Of a stretch of 64,000 nucleotides of DNA, positions 18,207 to 28,566 are shown piece by piece; positions within the stretch are counted from its first letter, which is position 1, and the number at the start of each line of letters is the position of its first letter. This stretch comes from Entomomonas sp. E2T0. GTDB taxonomy: Bacteria; Pseudomonadota; Gammaproteobacteria; Pseudomonadales; Pseudomonadaceae. The notes under the pieces were generated by a model. It did not search any database and was not told where the DNA came from. It saw only the letters and a list, made by a program, of their open reading frames with translations. Position numbers and translations under genes: made by a program. Location: contig NZ_CP094972.1 in NCBI RefSeq assembly GCF_025985425.1, forward strand, positions 2,356,001 through 2,420,000. Reading direction: 5' to 3'.

Positions 18207-19016
18207 TTAAAAACGTCTAGTCACGTTTTGGGTTGCTAGGATTTTAGCAGCAATTTCTTCTACTGAAAAATGAGTAGAGTTAACAAAGGCGATATTTTCC
18301 CTCTGAAATAATGCTTCTATCTCTTGGATTTCATATTGACATTGGGCATAACTAGCGTATTTACTATTGGAGCGGCGTTCATTACGAATAGCTACTAAAC
18401 GGTCTACATCAATGGTTAAACCAAATAGCTTATTTTTATGATCTCGCAGTGGTTCTGGTAATTTACGGCTTTCTAAATCTTCTTCTGTTAATGGATAATT
18501 AGCTGCACGTATACCATATTGCATGGCCATATAAAGGCAGCTAGGGGTTTTACCTGTGCGAGAGGCACCAATTAGAATAATATCCGCACGATCATAAAAA
18601 CGAGTACGTGAACCATCATCATTATCTAAGGCAAAGTTAATAGCATCAATACGATCTACATAACTATTTGAAATAGAGTGAGTTTTTCCTACAGAGCCAG
18701 TGGCTTTTGTATCTAGCTCTGTTTCTAAAGAAGATAAGAAAGTAGAAAAAATATTAATAATAAAGCCATTACATTGTTTTAAGGTATTACTAATTTCTTG
18801 ATTAATAATAGTTTCAAAAACAAGGGGGCGCACACCATCTTTTTCCGCCGCCTCATTAACTTGTTGAACGAGCTGTTGGGCTTTTTCAACCGTATTAATA
18901 TAAGGCTTAGTGGTCATTTGTAGTTCTATTTTATCAAACTGTGACAATAAGCTATGACCTATTGCTTCAGCTGTAATACCAGTACCATCAGATACAAAAA
19001 ATGCGGTTCTTTTCAT
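18207..19016 (-). CDS. ppsR: Bifunctional PEP synthase kinase/pyrophosphorylase PpsR
   Basis: A DUF299-family regulator that inactivates PEP synthase by ADP-dependent phosphorylation and reactivates it by Pi-dependent phosphorolysis. The 269-residue protein begins [13 protein letters not shown] and carries the P-loop-like [11 protein letters not shown] (near residue 155), both hallmarks of the family. It is divergent from its target gene ppsA across 190 bases, the usual Pseudomonas arrangement, and is followed with minimal spacing by a zinc-ribbon gene. Confidence 0.94.
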   Translation of the reverse strand: MKRTAFFVSDGTGITAEAIGHSLLSQFDKIELQMTTKPYINTVEKAQQLVQQVNEAAEKDGVRPLVFETIINQEISNTLKQCNGFIINIFSTFLSSLETELDTKATGSVGKTHSISNSYVDRIDAINFALDNDDGSRTRFYDRADIILIGASRTGKTPSCLYMAMQYGIRAANYPLTEEDLESRKLPEPLRDHKNKLFGLTIDVDRLVAIRNERRSNSKYASYAQCQYEIQEIEALFQRENIAFVNSTHFSVEEIAAKILATQNVTRRF

Positions 19017-19206
19017 AAAATGCTTGCCTAAAATTAAACAATATTACGCTCAAGTCTGCTATAGTAATGCGATTATTTTTTATTAGTAAGTTTTTTTAAA
19101 AAGAATTTGCTAGAAAAATATGCTTGTTTAGTATTTTCATTATGATAGATATTAACTGAGTCATCTTGTGTGACCTATTGTCAATCGTTAGAGTGGAGAG
19201 ACAGCC

Positions 19207-21579
19207 TTGGCGACTAATACAAAGTACGTAGTTTCATTAGAGAATGTAGGCGTACACGACGTGGAGACGGTAGGAGGCAAGAATGCCTCCTTGGGTGAAA
19301 TGATTAGTAATTTAGCTGGTGCAGGAGTTTCCGTACCAGGAGGTTTTGCCACAACAGCTGACGCTTATCGTGAGTTCTTGGAGCAAAGTGGTTTAAATAA
19401 TCGTATCCATGATTTACTAGACACATTAGATGTAGATGATGTTAATGCTTTAGCTAAAGCAGGTAGCCAAATTCGCCAATGGATTATGGAGGCGGACTTT
19501 CCTGCTCAATTAGATGCAGATATTCGTACTGCATTTGCTGAGTTAGCTCAAGGGCATGATATTTCAGTAGCTGTTCGTTCCTCTGCAACTGCCGAAGACC
19601 TTCCAGATGCTTCTTTCGCGGGCCAACAAGAAACCTTTTTAAATATTCGTGGCGTTGATAATGTAATTCGTGCTGCTAAAGAAGTATTTGCCTCTTTATT
19701 TAATGATCGTGCGATTGCTTATCGTGTGCATCAAGGGTTTGATCATAAGTTAGTGGCTTTATCGGCTGGTGTACAACGTATGGTTCGTTCTGAAACAGGT
19801 ACCGCAGGGGTGATGTTTACCCTAGATACAGAATCTGGTTTTAGAGATGTTGTATTTATTACAGGTGCTTATGGTTTAGGAGAAACCGTCGTACAAGGTG
19901 CTGTCAATCCGGATGAGTTTTATGTACATAAGCCTACTTTAGAAGCTGGTCGTCCTGCTATTTTACGTCGTAATTTAGGTAGCAAAGCCATTAAGATGGT
20001 TTATGGGGATGAAGCTAAAGCAGGGCACTCAGTAAAAACGGTTGATGTGGCCAATGAAGAACGTGCTCGTTTCTGTATTACTGATGAAGAAGTAGCTAAT
20101 CTAGCTAAACAAGCATTAATTATTGAGAAACACTATGGTCGTCCAATGGATATTGAATGGGCGAAAGATGGTGATGATGGCAAACTTTATATTGTGCAAT
20201 CTCGTCCTGAAACCGTAAAAAGCCGTACCAATATTAGTGTAATGGAACGTTACCTAATGAAAGAAAAGGGTAATATTCTTGTAGAAGGTCGTGCAATTGG
20301 GCAGCGTATAGGTTCTGGCCCTGTAAAAATTATCCATAGTGTGGCTGAAATGGACAAGGTACAACCTGGTGATGTATTAGTCTCTGATATGACGGATCCA
20401 GATTGGGAGCCAGTAATGAAGCGTGCTAGCGCGATTGTTACCAATCGTGGTGGTCGTACTTGCCATGCTGCTATTATTGCTCGTGAATTAGGTATCCCTG
20501 CGGTAGTAGGTTGTGGCGATGCAACCAAAGTTTTAAAAGATGGTCAAGAAGTTACTGTTTCTTGTGCAGAAGGTGATACAGGGGTTATTTACGAAGGTAA
20601 ATTGGATTTTGATATTCGTAAAAGCTCAGTAGATGCTATGCCACCTTTAAAATTCAAAATCATGATGAATGTGGGTAATCCTGATCGTGCTTTTGATTTC
20701 TCAATGCTACCGAATGAAGGCGTTGGTTTAGCACGTTTAGAGTTTATTATTAACCGTATGATAGGGGTGCATCCTAAGGCATTATTAAACTTTAATGGCT
20801 TGCCCATGGATGTGAAAGAAGCGGTTGAAAAACGTATTGCTGGATACAGTAGCCCTGTTGATTTCTATGTAGATAAACTAGTGGAAGGAGTAAGTACTTT
20901 AGCCGCTGCTTTTTATCCTAAGAAAGTGATTGTGCGTTTATCTGACTTTAAATCCAATGAATATGCCAACTTAATTGGTGGCAAGTTATATGAACCTGAA
21001 GAAGAAAACCCCATGTTGGGCTTCCGTGGTGCTTCTCGTTATATTAGCGAGTCTTTCCGCGATTGCTTTGAGCTAGAATGTCGTGCCATGAAACGTGTGC
21101 GCGAAGAAATGGGCTTAACCAATGTGGAACTAATGGTACCCTTTGTTCGTACATTAGGTGAAGCTAGCCAAGTAATTGATTTATTAGCCGAGTATGGCTT
21201 AAAGCGTGGTGAGAATGGTTTACGCGTTATTATGATGTGTGAATTACCATCCAATGCGTTACTGGCTGATGAGTTCTTAGAGTATTTTGATGGTTTCTCT
21301 ATTGGCTCTAATGATATGACTCAATTAACCTTAGGGTTAGATAGAGATTCAGGTGTTATTGCCCATTTATTTGATGAGCGTAATCCTGCTGTTAAGAAAC
21401 TATTATCTATGGCTATTCAGGCATGTCGTAAAGCTAATAAATATATTGGCATTTGTGGACAAGGACCATCAGACCATCCTGATTTAGCAAAATGGTTGAT
21501 GGAACAAGGTATCGAAAGTGTTTCATTAAATCCTGATTCAGTTTTAGATACGTGGTTCTTCTTAGCTGATAATCAATAA
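19207..21579 (+). CDS. ppsA: Phosphoenolpyruvate synthase
   Basis: PpsA converts pyruvate and ATP to PEP, AMP and phosphate, the entry to gluconeogenesis. The 790-residue protein has an N-terminal ATP-grasp domain ([10 protein letters not shown] at its start, [19 protein letters not shown]), a phosphohistidine swivel domain with [14 protein letters not shown] (His near 420) and a C-terminal PEP/pyruvate barrel with [19 protein letters not shown] and the catalytic Cys in [10 protein letters not shown] (near 750). It starts with TTG; GGAG lies eight bases upstream and no ATG is available nearby. Activity is probably controlled by the divergent PpsR. Confidence 0.96.
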   Translation: MATNTKYVVSLENVGVHDVETVGGKNASLGEMISNLAGAGVSVPGGFATTADAYREFLEQSGLNNRIHDLLDTLDVDDVNALAKAGSQIRQWIMEADFPAQLDADIRTAFAELAQGHDISVAVRSSATAEDLPDASFAGQQETFLNIRGVDNVIRAAKEVFASLFNDRAIAYRVHQGFDHKLVALSAGVQRMVRSETGTAGVMFTLDTESGFRDVVFITGAYGLGETVVQGAVNPDEFYVHKPTLEAGRPAILRRNLGSKAIKMVYGDEAKAGHSVKTVDVANEERARFCITDEEVANLAKQALIIEKHYGRPMDIEWAKDGDDGKLYIVQSRPETVKSRTNISVMERYLMKEKGNILVEGRAIGQRIGSGPVKIIHSVAEMDKVQPGDVLVSDMTDPDWEPVMKRASAIVTNRGGRTCHAAIIARELGIPAVVGCGDATKVLKDGQEVTVSCAEGDTGVIYEGKLDFDIRKSSVDAMPPLKFKIMMNVGNPDRAFDFSMLPNEGVGLARLEFIINRMIGVHPKALLNFNGLPMDVKEAVEKRIAGYSSPVDFYVDKLVEGVSTLAAAFYPKKVIVRLSDFKSNEYANLIGGKLYEPEEENPMLGFRGASRYISESFRDCFELECRAMKRVREEMGLTNVELMVPFVRTLGEASQVIDLLAEYGLKRGENGLRVIMMCELPSNALLADEFLEYFDGFSIGSNDMTQLTLGLDRDSGVIAHLFDERNPAVKKLLSMAIQACRKANKYIGICGQGPSDHPDLAKWLMEQGIESVSLNPDSVLDTWFFLADNQ

Positions 21580-21588
21580 GTTAAATTG

Positions 21589-21619
21589 CCCTTATCAAAT
21601 AGTTGGTAAGGGTAGTTTT
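21589..21619 (+). terminator. Weak terminator-like hairpin after ppsA
   Basis: CCCTTATC pairs with GGTAAGGG (one G-T pair) around an eight-base loop and is followed by TAGTTTTC. It sits ten bases after the ppsA stop codon and would partly separate ppsA from gmd, only about 13 bases further on. Confidence 0.55.
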
Positions 21620-21631
21620 CAAGGATTAGCG

Positions 21632-22753
21632 ATGGCTAAAAAAGCATTAATAACAGGTATTACTGGGCAAGATGGTTCTTATCTTGCCGAATTTTTATTA
21701 GAAAAAGGGTATGAGGTGCATGGTATTAAGCGTCGTGCTTCTTCATTCAATACCCAACGTATTGACCATATCTATCAAGATCCACATGTGGAAAATAAAA
21801 ACTTTATTCTGCACTATGGTGATCTAACAGATACCTCTAATTTGACCCGTATTATTCAACAAATACAACCCGATGAGATTTATAATCTTGGGGCACAGTC
21901 GCATGTGGCAGTGAGTTTTGAATCACCTGAATATACAGCTGATGTAGATGGTATGGGGACATTAAGACTATTAGAAGCTATTCGTTTATTGGGTTTAGAG
22001 AAAAAAACGCGCTTCTATCAAGCCTCTACTTCTGAGCTTTATGGTTTAGTGCAAGAAACGCCACAAAAAGAAACAACACCTTTTTACCCACGTTCTCCTT
22101 ATGCAGCAGCCAAGCTCTATGCTTATTGGATCACTGTAAATTATCGTGAAGCCTATGGCATGTATGCATGTAATGGTATTTTATTTAATCACGAGTCGCC
22201 ACGCAGAGGGGAAACCTTTGTCACCCGTAAAATTACCCGTGGTTTGGCTTATATTGCACAAGGTTTAGAGCAATGTTTATACCTTGGTAATCTTAATGCT
22301 TTGCGCGATTGGGGACATGCTAAAGATTATGTGCGGATGCAATGGCTTATGTTGCAACAAGAGCAGCCAGAAGACTTTGTTATAGCTACAGGGAAGCAAT
22401 ATTCGGTACGAGATTTTATTCGTTGGTCAGCGGAACAACTGGGTATTACCCTTGAGTTTAAGGGGGAAGGTATTAATGAATATGCTGTGATTACAGCAAT
22501 TACTGGTAATGATGCACCTGCTTTAGATGTGGGTGATATTATTGTAAGAGTAGACCCTCGTTATTTCCGACCTACTGAAGTAGAAACATTGTTAGGTGAT
22601 CCTACTAAAGCTAAGCAAAAACTAGGTTGGGTGCCTGAAATTACTGTTCAGGAAATGTGTCACGATATGGTTAAAGAAGACCTAAAAACGGCTAAACGCC
22701 ATGCTTTATTAAAACAACATGGTTATGAGTTACCTGTAAGTATAGAGGATTAG
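21632..22753 (+). CDS. gmd: GDP-mannose 4,6-dehydratase
   Basis: Gmd makes GDP-4-keto-6-deoxymannose, precursor of GDP-L-fucose or GDP-D-rhamnose. The 373-residue short-chain dehydrogenase has the NADP motif [12 protein letters not shown], the strongly conserved [16 protein letters not shown], the catalytic Tyr-x-x-x-Lys in [10 protein letters not shown] and [16 protein letters not shown]. The fcl gene follows after five bases, so the product is most likely GDP-L-fucose. The GDP-mannose supply may come from the ManC enzyme encoded further downstream. Confidence 0.96.
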   Translation: MAKKALITGITGQDGSYLAEFLLEKGYEVHGIKRRASSFNTQRIDHIYQDPHVENKNFILHYGDLTDTSNLTRIIQQIQPDEIYNLGAQSHVAVSFESPEYTADVDGMGTLRLLEAIRLLGLEKKTRFYQASTSELYGLVQETPQKETTPFYPRSPYAAAKLYAYWITVNYREAYGMYACNGILFNHESPRRGETFVTRKITRGLAYIAQGLEQCLYLGNLNALRDWGHAKDYVRMQWLMLQQEQPEDFVIATGKQYSVRDFIRWSAEQLGITLEFKGEGINEYAVITAITGNDAPALDVGDIIVRVDPRYFRPTEVETLLGDPTKAKQKLGWVPEITVQEMCHDMVKEDLKTAKRHALLKQHGYELPVSIED

Positions 22754-22758
22754 TAGCA

Positions 22759-23730
22759 ATGCATGCCTTAGATCAAGCTGTTTTTATTGCAGGCCATAAG
22801 GGAATGGTTGGTTCAGCGATTATTCGTCGTTTAAAAGCATTAGGCTATACTAATATTGTCACTTGCTCTCGCAAAGAATTAGATTTATTGGATCAACGAG
22901 CTGTTAATGATTTTTTTCAACATAATAGCATTCAACAAGTCTATTTAGCAGCTGCCAAGGTGGGTGGAATACACGCTAATAATATTTATCCAGCTGAGTT
23001 TATTTACGAAAATCTAATGATTGAGGCTAATGTTATTCATGCAGCGCATAAAGCTGATGTGAATAAGCTATTATTTCTAGGTTCTTCTTGTATTTATCCT
23101 AAATTAGCACAACAGCCTATGCGAGAAGACTCATTATTAACAGGTGTTTTAGAAGCGACTAATGAGCCTTATGCTATAGCCAAAATAGCAGGCATAAAAC
23201 TTTGTGAAAGTTATAATAGACAATATGAGCGAGATTATCGCAGTGTCATGCCTACTAATTTATATGGCCCTAATGACAATTTTCACACTGAAAATAGCCA
23301 TGTAATCCCTGCATTATTACGACGTTTTCATGAAGCTGTAGAAAATAAAGAAGAAACTGTAACAATTTGGGGAAGTGGTAATCCACGCCGTGAGTTTTTA
23401 CATGTTGATGATATGGCTGCTGCTTGTGTGCATGTGATGGAGTTAGATAAAGCTTTTTATCAGTCACATACACAACCTATGCTATCCCATATTAATATAG
23501 GGGCAGGTAAGGACTGTACTATTAGAGAGTTAGCAGAGTTAATGGCTAAGATAACTGGTTTTACGGGTGAGTTGGTATTTGATAGCAGTAAACCAGATGG
23601 TACACCACGCAAATTATTAGATGTATCACGCTTAGATATATTGGGCTGGCAGGCTAGTATTGGTTTAGAGCAAGGATTGCACGATACTTATCAATGGTTT
23701 TTAGATAATCAGCAAAGGATAAGAGCTTAA
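22759..23730 (+). CDS. fcl: GDP-L-fucose synthase
   Basis: This epimerase/reductase turns GDP-4-keto-6-deoxymannose into GDP-L-fucose. The 323-residue protein has the NADP-binding [33 protein letters not shown] and the catalytic Tyr/Lys in [10 protein letters not shown], all typical of Fcl (WcaG). It is co-transcribed with gmd, together forming a two-gene GDP-fucose module. The next gene (cold shock) is on the other strand. Confidence 0.95.
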   Translation: MHALDQAVFIAGHKGMVGSAIIRRLKALGYTNIVTCSRKELDLLDQRAVNDFFQHNSIQQVYLAAAKVGGIHANNIYPAEFIYENLMIEANVIHAAHKADVNKLLFLGSSCIYPKLAQQPMREDSLLTGVLEATNEPYAIAKIAGIKLCESYNRQYERDYRSVMPTNLYGPNDNFHTENSHVIPALLRRFHEAVENKEETVTIWGSGNPRREFLHVDDMAAACVHVMELDKAFYQSHTQPMLSHINIGAGKDCTIRELAELMAKITGFTGELVFDSSKPDGTPRKLLDVSRLDILGWQASIGLEQGLHDTYQWFLDNQQRIRA

Positions 23731-23779
23731 TCTTGTTAGTAGCATTGATTATTAGGAATTAATACAAGAGGGAGATATA

Positions 23780-23809
23780 AAAGCTCTATACTAAATCATA
23801 TAGAGCTTT
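23780..23809 (-). terminator. Terminator downstream of the cold-shock gene
   Basis: An 11-base perfect stem AAAGCTCTATA/TATAGAGCTTT with an eight-base loop lies eight bases beyond the stop codon of the cold-shock gene. On the minus strand it ends in CTTTTATAT, and it may also stop transcription coming from fcl. Confidence 0.75.
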
Positions 23810-23816
23810 GATTGGG

Positions 23817-24020
23817 TTAAGCAACCTGAATATTAGTTGCTTGTGGCCCTTTGCTACCTTGGGTAACACTGAAAGATACTTGTTGACCTTCCATTAGGGT
23901 TTTGAATCCTGAACTAGCGATTTCTGAGTAGTGGGCGAAACAATCTTTGCTACCATCTGTTGGGGTGATAAAACCAAAGCCTTTCTCTTCGTTAAACCAC
24001 TTTACAATACCTGTTTTCAT
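23817..24020 (-). CDS. CspA-family cold-shock protein
   Basis: This 67-residue single cold-shock domain protein is an RNA chaperone that binds single-stranded nucleic acid. RNP1 is KGFGFITP and RNP2 reads CFAHYS in place of the common VFVHFS. The start is [14 protein letters not shown], as usual for the family. It has its own terminator and an upstream leader of over 150 bases if the candidate promoter at 24191-24219 is real. Confidence 0.95.
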   Translation of the reverse strand: MKTGIVKWFNEEKGFGFITPTDGSKDCFAHYSEIASSGFKTLMEGQQVSFSVTQGSKGPQATNIQVA

Positions 24021-24190
24021 AAAACTAAATGTCCTAAATAAAAAATAAAAAATGCGTGTATCCTATATGGAGATTAAACCAAATATAGGCATCAAGCAGA
24101 GAAGAAAAGATTTGGAAGAAAACAATATCGGCAAGAAAGCTAACAGAACTACAACCAGAAAAAAACAATTCAACTTGAGAACACTCAGCT

Positions 24191-24219
24191 ACTATGCGCG
24201 TATTTTAATTAAATAGCAA
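24191..24219 (-). promoter_or_regulatory. Candidate sigma-70 promoter of the cold-shock gene
   Basis: On the minus strand TTGCTA (24214-24219) and CATAGT (24191-24196) are separated by 17 bases. This would give a 5' untranslated leader of roughly 160 bases before the cold-shock start codon, in keeping with the long structured leaders of cspA-type mRNAs. The match is moderate and the region is AT-rich, so it may be chance. Confidence 0.4.
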
Positions 24220-24277
24220 CTAATATATTTTTTAAAAGTATGTGCTAATGTGTAAATATGCTTTTAAGCGTTTAGCA

Positions 24278-26410
24278 TTAATGAATTTCTCGTCTAAAAG
24301 GAGGTAATGCGTTGAGTAACGCTTTACCATAGCTTTTATTGATAATGCGGCGATCAAGCAGGGTGATAGTGCCTTTATCTTGCTCAGTGCGAATCAATCG
24401 ACCACAAGCTTGTATAAGACGTAATGAAGCATCGGGTACAGTAATTTCCATAAAAGGATTACCCCCTCTTTTTTCAATCCATTCTGCTAATGCTGCTTCA
24501 ATGGGATCATCAGGTACTGCAAAAGGAATTTTAGCAATAATCACATGTTCACAATATTCACCTGGTAAATCAACACCTTCAGCTAAACTAGCAAGACCAA
24601 ATAAGATACTGGTTAATCCTTTATCTATACGGGTTTTATGTTGTTTTAGTAACTCTTGTTTGGATAAGCTGCTTTGTACCAGTATAGATTCTTGATAGGT
24701 ATTGGTTAGTCCTGCATAGACATCTTGCATTTGTTTTCTTGAAGAGAATAATACAAGGGAACCTTGATAATCCTGAGTAAGTTCAGGTAATGCCTTGATA
24801 ATAGCCGCTGTATGATCAGCAACATCTCTAGGATCGGCTTTAAGGTTAGGAACTTGTAATAAACCAGCCTGTTCATATTGGAACGGGCTTGGCACAATGC
24901 AGGTTACCGTAGAGTCAGGCAGCCCTGCACGCATAATCAATCGATCAAACTTGCCTAACGCTGTTAAGGTGGCAGAGGTAAGTAATGCCCCATGGGCAGT
25001 ATTCCAAAGTGATTGACGTAATGTATCAGCAGCTAAAATAGGGCTGGCATTAACTTCAATATCTAAGTAATTACCTGAAGTATATAAGGTAAGCCAACGG
25101 GCATGAGGAGGTTTGTCTTCTTTATCTATAACCGTAAAGGCTGTCCATAATTCCCAATTGTTTTCAGCGCGGCTAAGCAATGCACCAAAGGCTGGATACC
25201 AGTCTTCAGCAATATAAGACGGCAAGCTTAAATTAATTTTACCATCCATTGCTTGTTTTAATAGATCAGTGAGATGACTCAAACAATCAACCAATGAGGC
25301 AAAGCCTTTTTTTAGCTCTGTAGCAATGGTTAAGAGATTTTCTGGAACAATGCCATGATTAAAGCGGTAACGCGGCGCTTCTTGATTATCTGAATTTTTA
25401 GCTTCAGGTATTGAAAATAAACCCATACAAGCATTAAGCATAAAATGCTGTTGTTCCCTTAAAGGAGTAATTAATTCAGGTATTTTTTCCAATATTCTGC
25501 CAAAGTCGCCACTGGGAGAAAACTGTTTTAAAAGTTTAGTCAGTGTTTTTGAGGTTTGGTCTAGCCAATCAGTAGTAGATTGTAAGCGCGTAAAGTGAGC
25601 AAAATGATTGATTGCTTTATCTGCGAGATGATGTCCTTCATCAAAGATATATAAACTTTGTTGCGGGGCAGGTAATACCACACCACCACCTAAAGCTAAA
25701 TCAGCTAATACCATATCATGGTTAGTGACTATAATATCAACATCATCTAATTGGGTGCGTGCCTTAAAGAAAGGGCATTGTTGAAAGTTAGTGCATAATC
25801 TATTAGTACATTGGCTATGTTCTGTGGTTACACTATGCCATTCTTCATCAGTAATAATTTCTTTCCACCCATCTCGATCACCATCCCATTTGCCACTCGC
25901 TAGTTTATCTAGCATGCTTTTATATAGCTTTATATCAAGCTTATTAGTATTTTCTAATGTTTCTTCAAATAATGAGTCGCTCGTGTATTGGTCTTCCTGT
26001 AATAAACGATCTAATTTGGTTAAACAAAGATAGCGACCACGACCTTTCGCTAATGCATAAGTGAAGTTTAAATTGGTATGTTTAGCAATATCAGGTAGGT
26101 CTTTATAGATAATTTGTTCTTGTAAGGCAACAGTAGCCGTTGAAATAATCAGTTGCTTTTCTTCAAATTGGGCACAAGGTATTGCAGCTATACTATAAGC
26201 CACTGTTTTACCTGTGCCTGTACCTGCTTCAACTGCTATAATGGCGGAATCACCAACACGCTGGCCTTTGTCATCAGTAGCAATTGTGCCAAAGACTTTT
26301 GCAATTTCTGCAATCATTAGTCTTTGTCCATAACGAGGTTTTAGCCCTTTAGCTTCTAAGAAGTTAGAGTAAGCTTGTTGAATTTGCGACTTGAGTTCGT
26401 TATTGAGCAT
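24278..26410 (-). CDS. dinG: ATP-dependent DNA helicase DinG
   Basis: DinG is an XPD-like superfamily 2, 5'-3' helicase that resolves R-loops and DNA damage intermediates. The 710-residue protein has Walker A EAGTGTGKT (near 54), cysteines suited to a 4Fe-4S cluster (RGRYLCL, then CTNRLCTNFQQC), the DEGH box in IFDEGHHLADK and the C-terminal helicase motif ACGRLIRTEQDKGTI. Its length is close to E. coli DinG (716). It is monocistronic, divergent from grxB, and interrupts the glycan genes. Confidence 0.94.
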   Translation of the reverse strand: MLNNELKSQIQQAYSNFLEAKGLKPRYGQRLMIAEIAKVFGTIATDDKGQRVGDSAIIAVEAGTGTGKTVAYSIAAIPCAQFEEKQLIISTATVALQEQIIYKDLPDIAKHTNLNFTYALAKGRGRYLCLTKLDRLLQEDQYTSDSLFEETLENTNKLDIKLYKSMLDKLASGKWDGDRDGWKEIITDEEWHSVTTEHSQCTNRLCTNFQQCPFFKARTQLDDVDIIVTNHDMVLADLALGGGVVLPAPQQSLYIFDEGHHLADKAINHFAHFTRLQSTTDWLDQTSKTLTKLLKQFSPSGDFGRILEKIPELITPLREQQHFMLNACMGLFSIPEAKNSDNQEAPRYRFNHGIVPENLLTIATELKKGFASLVDCLSHLTDLLKQAMDGKINLSLPSYIAEDWYPAFGALLSRAENNWELWTAFTVIDKEDKPPHARWLTLYTSGNYLDIEVNASPILAADTLRQSLWNTAHGALLTSATLTALGKFDRLIMRAGLPDSTVTCIVPSPFQYEQAGLLQVPNLKADPRDVADHTAAIIKALPELTQDYQGSLVLFSSRKQMQDVYAGLTNTYQESILVQSSLSKQELLKQHKTRIDKGLTSILFGLASLAEGVDLPGEYCEHVIIAKIPFAVPDDPIEAALAEWIEKRGGNPFMEITVPDASLRLIQACGRLIRTEQDKGTITLLDRRIINKSYGKALLNALPPFRREIH

Positions 26411-26476
26411 GGCTAACCTGATAATAAGTAAGCTGATTAGTTTAACCTATGATGCAAAGATTAGTAAGGAGTTATA

Positions 26477-27118
26477 ATGGAAGTTTTATATGTTTATGAT
26501 CACTGCCCATTTTGTGTAAAAGCACGAATGATTTTTGGCTTAAAAAAACGGCCTTATGTGATTCATTATTTGCTAAATGATGATGAAGCAACCCCTATTA
26601 AGATGATTGGGGAAAAAATGTTACCCATTTTAGATGAAGATGGTCACTATATGGGCGAAAGTATGGATATTGTCCATAAAATCAATAATATTGATGGTAA
26701 TCCAGTATTGACTGGTGAAACTAGCCCAGCAGTTGCTGCTTGGATTAAACAGGTAAATAGTTATATTAATAAATTACTTATTCCTCGTTATGTGAATGCT
26801 ACCTTGCCGGAATTTACCACTGAGGAAGCACGAACTTATTTTACCAACAAAAAAGAAGCGGCTTTTGGTGACTTTAAAACACTATTGTCTGAAACAGATC
26901 ATTGGTTAGCTAAGATTAATAAGGATTTGTTAGCTTTAGAACCATTGATTAAATCTCCTAAGGCTTGTAATGGTGAATTATCAGAGGATGATATCCAATT
27001 ATTTCCTCTATTAAGGGGGTTGTCTATTGTGGAAGGTGTGAACTATCCCTCAAAAGTAGATCAGTATCGTAAAAATATGTCTGACGAAAGTGGTGTTCCA
27101 CTTTATAATATGAGCTAG
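26477..27118 (+). CDS. grxB: Glutaredoxin 2 (GrxB)
   Basis: This is a GST-fold glutaredoxin that uses glutathione to reduce mixed disulfides. The 213-residue protein starts YVYDHCPFCVKARMIFG, with the active site Cys-Pro-Phe-Cys, followed by LLNDDEATP, MLPILDEDG and GESMDIVHKIN, all close to E. coli Grx2, and a helical C-terminal domain. AAGGAG precedes the ATG. It lies only 26 bases upstream of manC in the same direction, so it may be transcribed with the glycan operon although it has no evident role there. Confidence 0.93.
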   Translation: MEVLYVYDHCPFCVKARMIFGLKKRPYVIHYLLNDDEATPIKMIGEKMLPILDEDGHYMGESMDIVHKINNIDGNPVLTGETSPAVAAWIKQVNSYINKLLIPRYVNATLPEFTTEEARTYFTNKKEAAFGDFKTLLSETDHWLAKINKDLLALEPLIKSPKACNGELSEDDIQLFPLLRGLSIVEGVNYPSKVDQYRKNMSDESGVPLYNMS

Positions 27119-27144
27119 TTAATCATTTTTAAGGAATATTTACT

Positions 27145-28566
27145 ATGGTAGAGGCGATGGAACAACCATTGGTTCCTGTCATTATGTCTGGTGGTTCAGG
27201 AACAAGGTTATGGCCTTTATCACGCCAAACTAAGCCAAAGCAATTTTTGGCTTTAGTAGGTGAATATTCATTGCTGCAAGATACTATTAATAGATTAGAT
27301 GGCATTAACAAGCAAGAACCTATTGTTATTTGTAATGAAGCACACCGTTTTTTAGTCGCTGAACAGTTAAGGCAGTTAGAACAAAAAGCGACTATTTTAT
27401 TAGAGCCAGTAGGGCGTAATACAGCGCCTGCGGTTGCTTTAGCTGCTTTTAAAGTTTATCAGCAGAATCCTAATGCTATTTTATTAGTATTGGCAGCTGA
27501 TCATTTAATTCAAAATACTAAAGTTTTTCAACAAGTGGTTAGTAATGCCTTAGAGTTAGCTAAACAGGACTATTTAGTTACTTTTGGTATTGTGCCTACT
27601 GCGCCTGAAACAGGTTATGGTTATATTGAGCAAGGAGCTCAAATAGCAGAGGGTAGTTACCAAGTTAAGCAGTTTATAGAGAAGCCAAGTCAGACCATTG
27701 CTGAAGAGTATTTACAAGCAGGCCATTATTGTTGGAATAGTGGTATGTTTATGTTTACTGCTAAAACTTATTTAGCAGAATTAGAAAAATATCGCCCTGA
27801 TATTTATAAGGCCTGTAAGCAAGCAATGCAATCACCAACTGTTGATTTAGATTTTATCCGTATCGATAAAGAGGCTTTTTTAGGCTGTCCAGCGGATTCT
27901 ATTGATTATGCTGTTATGGAAAAAACAGACAAAGCTGTAGTGGTATCCTTAGATGCTGGTTGGACAGATATAGGATCATGGTCAGCTCTTTGGCAAGTGA
28001 CAAATAAAGATTCACAGGGCAACACCTTAAAAGGTGATGTTTTAGTTGAACAAACTACCAATACATTAGTTTATGCCAATGATAGATTAGTGACTACTTT
28101 AGGTGTAGATAATTTAGTAATTGTTGAAACTAAAGATGCGGTATTAGTGGCAGCTAAGAATAAAATACAGCAAGTTAAAGATATTGTTGCTAGGTTACAG
28201 CAGGCTGGGCGTATAGAGGCTGTGCAACATAGTGAAGTACATAGGCCTTGGGGTATTTATGATTGTATTGATATCGGAGAACGCTACCAAGTAAAACGTA
28301 TTACTGTAAAGCCAGGTGCTAAGTTATCCTTGCAAAAACATCACCACCGTGCTGAACATTGGGTAATTGTTAAAGGAACAGCTAAAATTACCAAAAATAG
28401 TGAAACTTACTTATTGACAGAAGATCAATCCACTTATATTCCTATTGGCGAAATACACTCTTTAGAGAATCCAGGTAAGATCCCCTTAGAATTAATTGAA
28501 GTACAGTCAGGCTCTTATCTTGGAGAGGATGATATTATTCGCTTGGAGGATAAGTATGGACGCTAA
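27145..28566 (+). CDS. manC: Mannose-1-phosphate guanylyltransferase / mannose-6-phosphate isomerase
   Basis: This type II bifunctional enzyme makes GDP-mannose. The 473-residue protein has an N-terminal nucleotidyltransferase domain with the pyrophosphorylase signature SGGSGTRLWPLSR and the FIEKPS motif, and a C-terminal cupin isomerase domain with the metal motif LQKHHHRAEHW and a later histidine in GEIHSLENPG. Phosphomannomutase (AlgC/ManB) is not in the window. Its product feeds gmd-fcl encoded 3.5 kb upstream. It overlaps the next glycosyltransferase gene by 11 bases. Confidence 0.95.
   Translation: MVEAMEQPLVPVIMSGGSGTRLWPLSRQTKPKQFLALVGEYSLLQDTINRLDGINKQEPIVICNEAHRFLVAEQLRQLEQKATILLEPVGRNTAPAVALAAFKVYQQNPNAILLVLAADHLIQNTKVFQQVVSNALELAKQDYLVTFGIVPTAPETGYGYIEQGAQIAEGSYQVKQFIEKPSQTIAEEYLQAGHYCWNSGMFMFTAKTYLAELEKYRPDIYKACKQAMQSPTVDLDFIRIDKEAFLGCPADSIDYAVMEKTDKAVVVSLDAGWTDIGSWSALWQVTNKDSQGNTLKGDVLVEQTTNTLVYANDRLVTTLGVDNLVIVETKDAVLVAAKNKIQQVKDIVARLQQAGRIEAVQHSEVHRPWGIYDCIDIGERYQVKRITVKPGAKLSLQKHHHRAEHWVIVKGTAKITKNSETYLLTEDQSTYIPIGEIHSLENPGKIPLELIEVQSGSYLGEDDIIRLEDKYGR

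Noticed and set aside
20250-20528. Minus-strand open frame inside ppsA
   Set aside because: It is a mirror of the conserved ppsA reading frame, without ribosome site or recognisable domain.
24339-24695. Plus-strand open frame inside dinG
   Set aside because: Antisense to the conserved helicase C-terminal motifs, with no coding character of its own.
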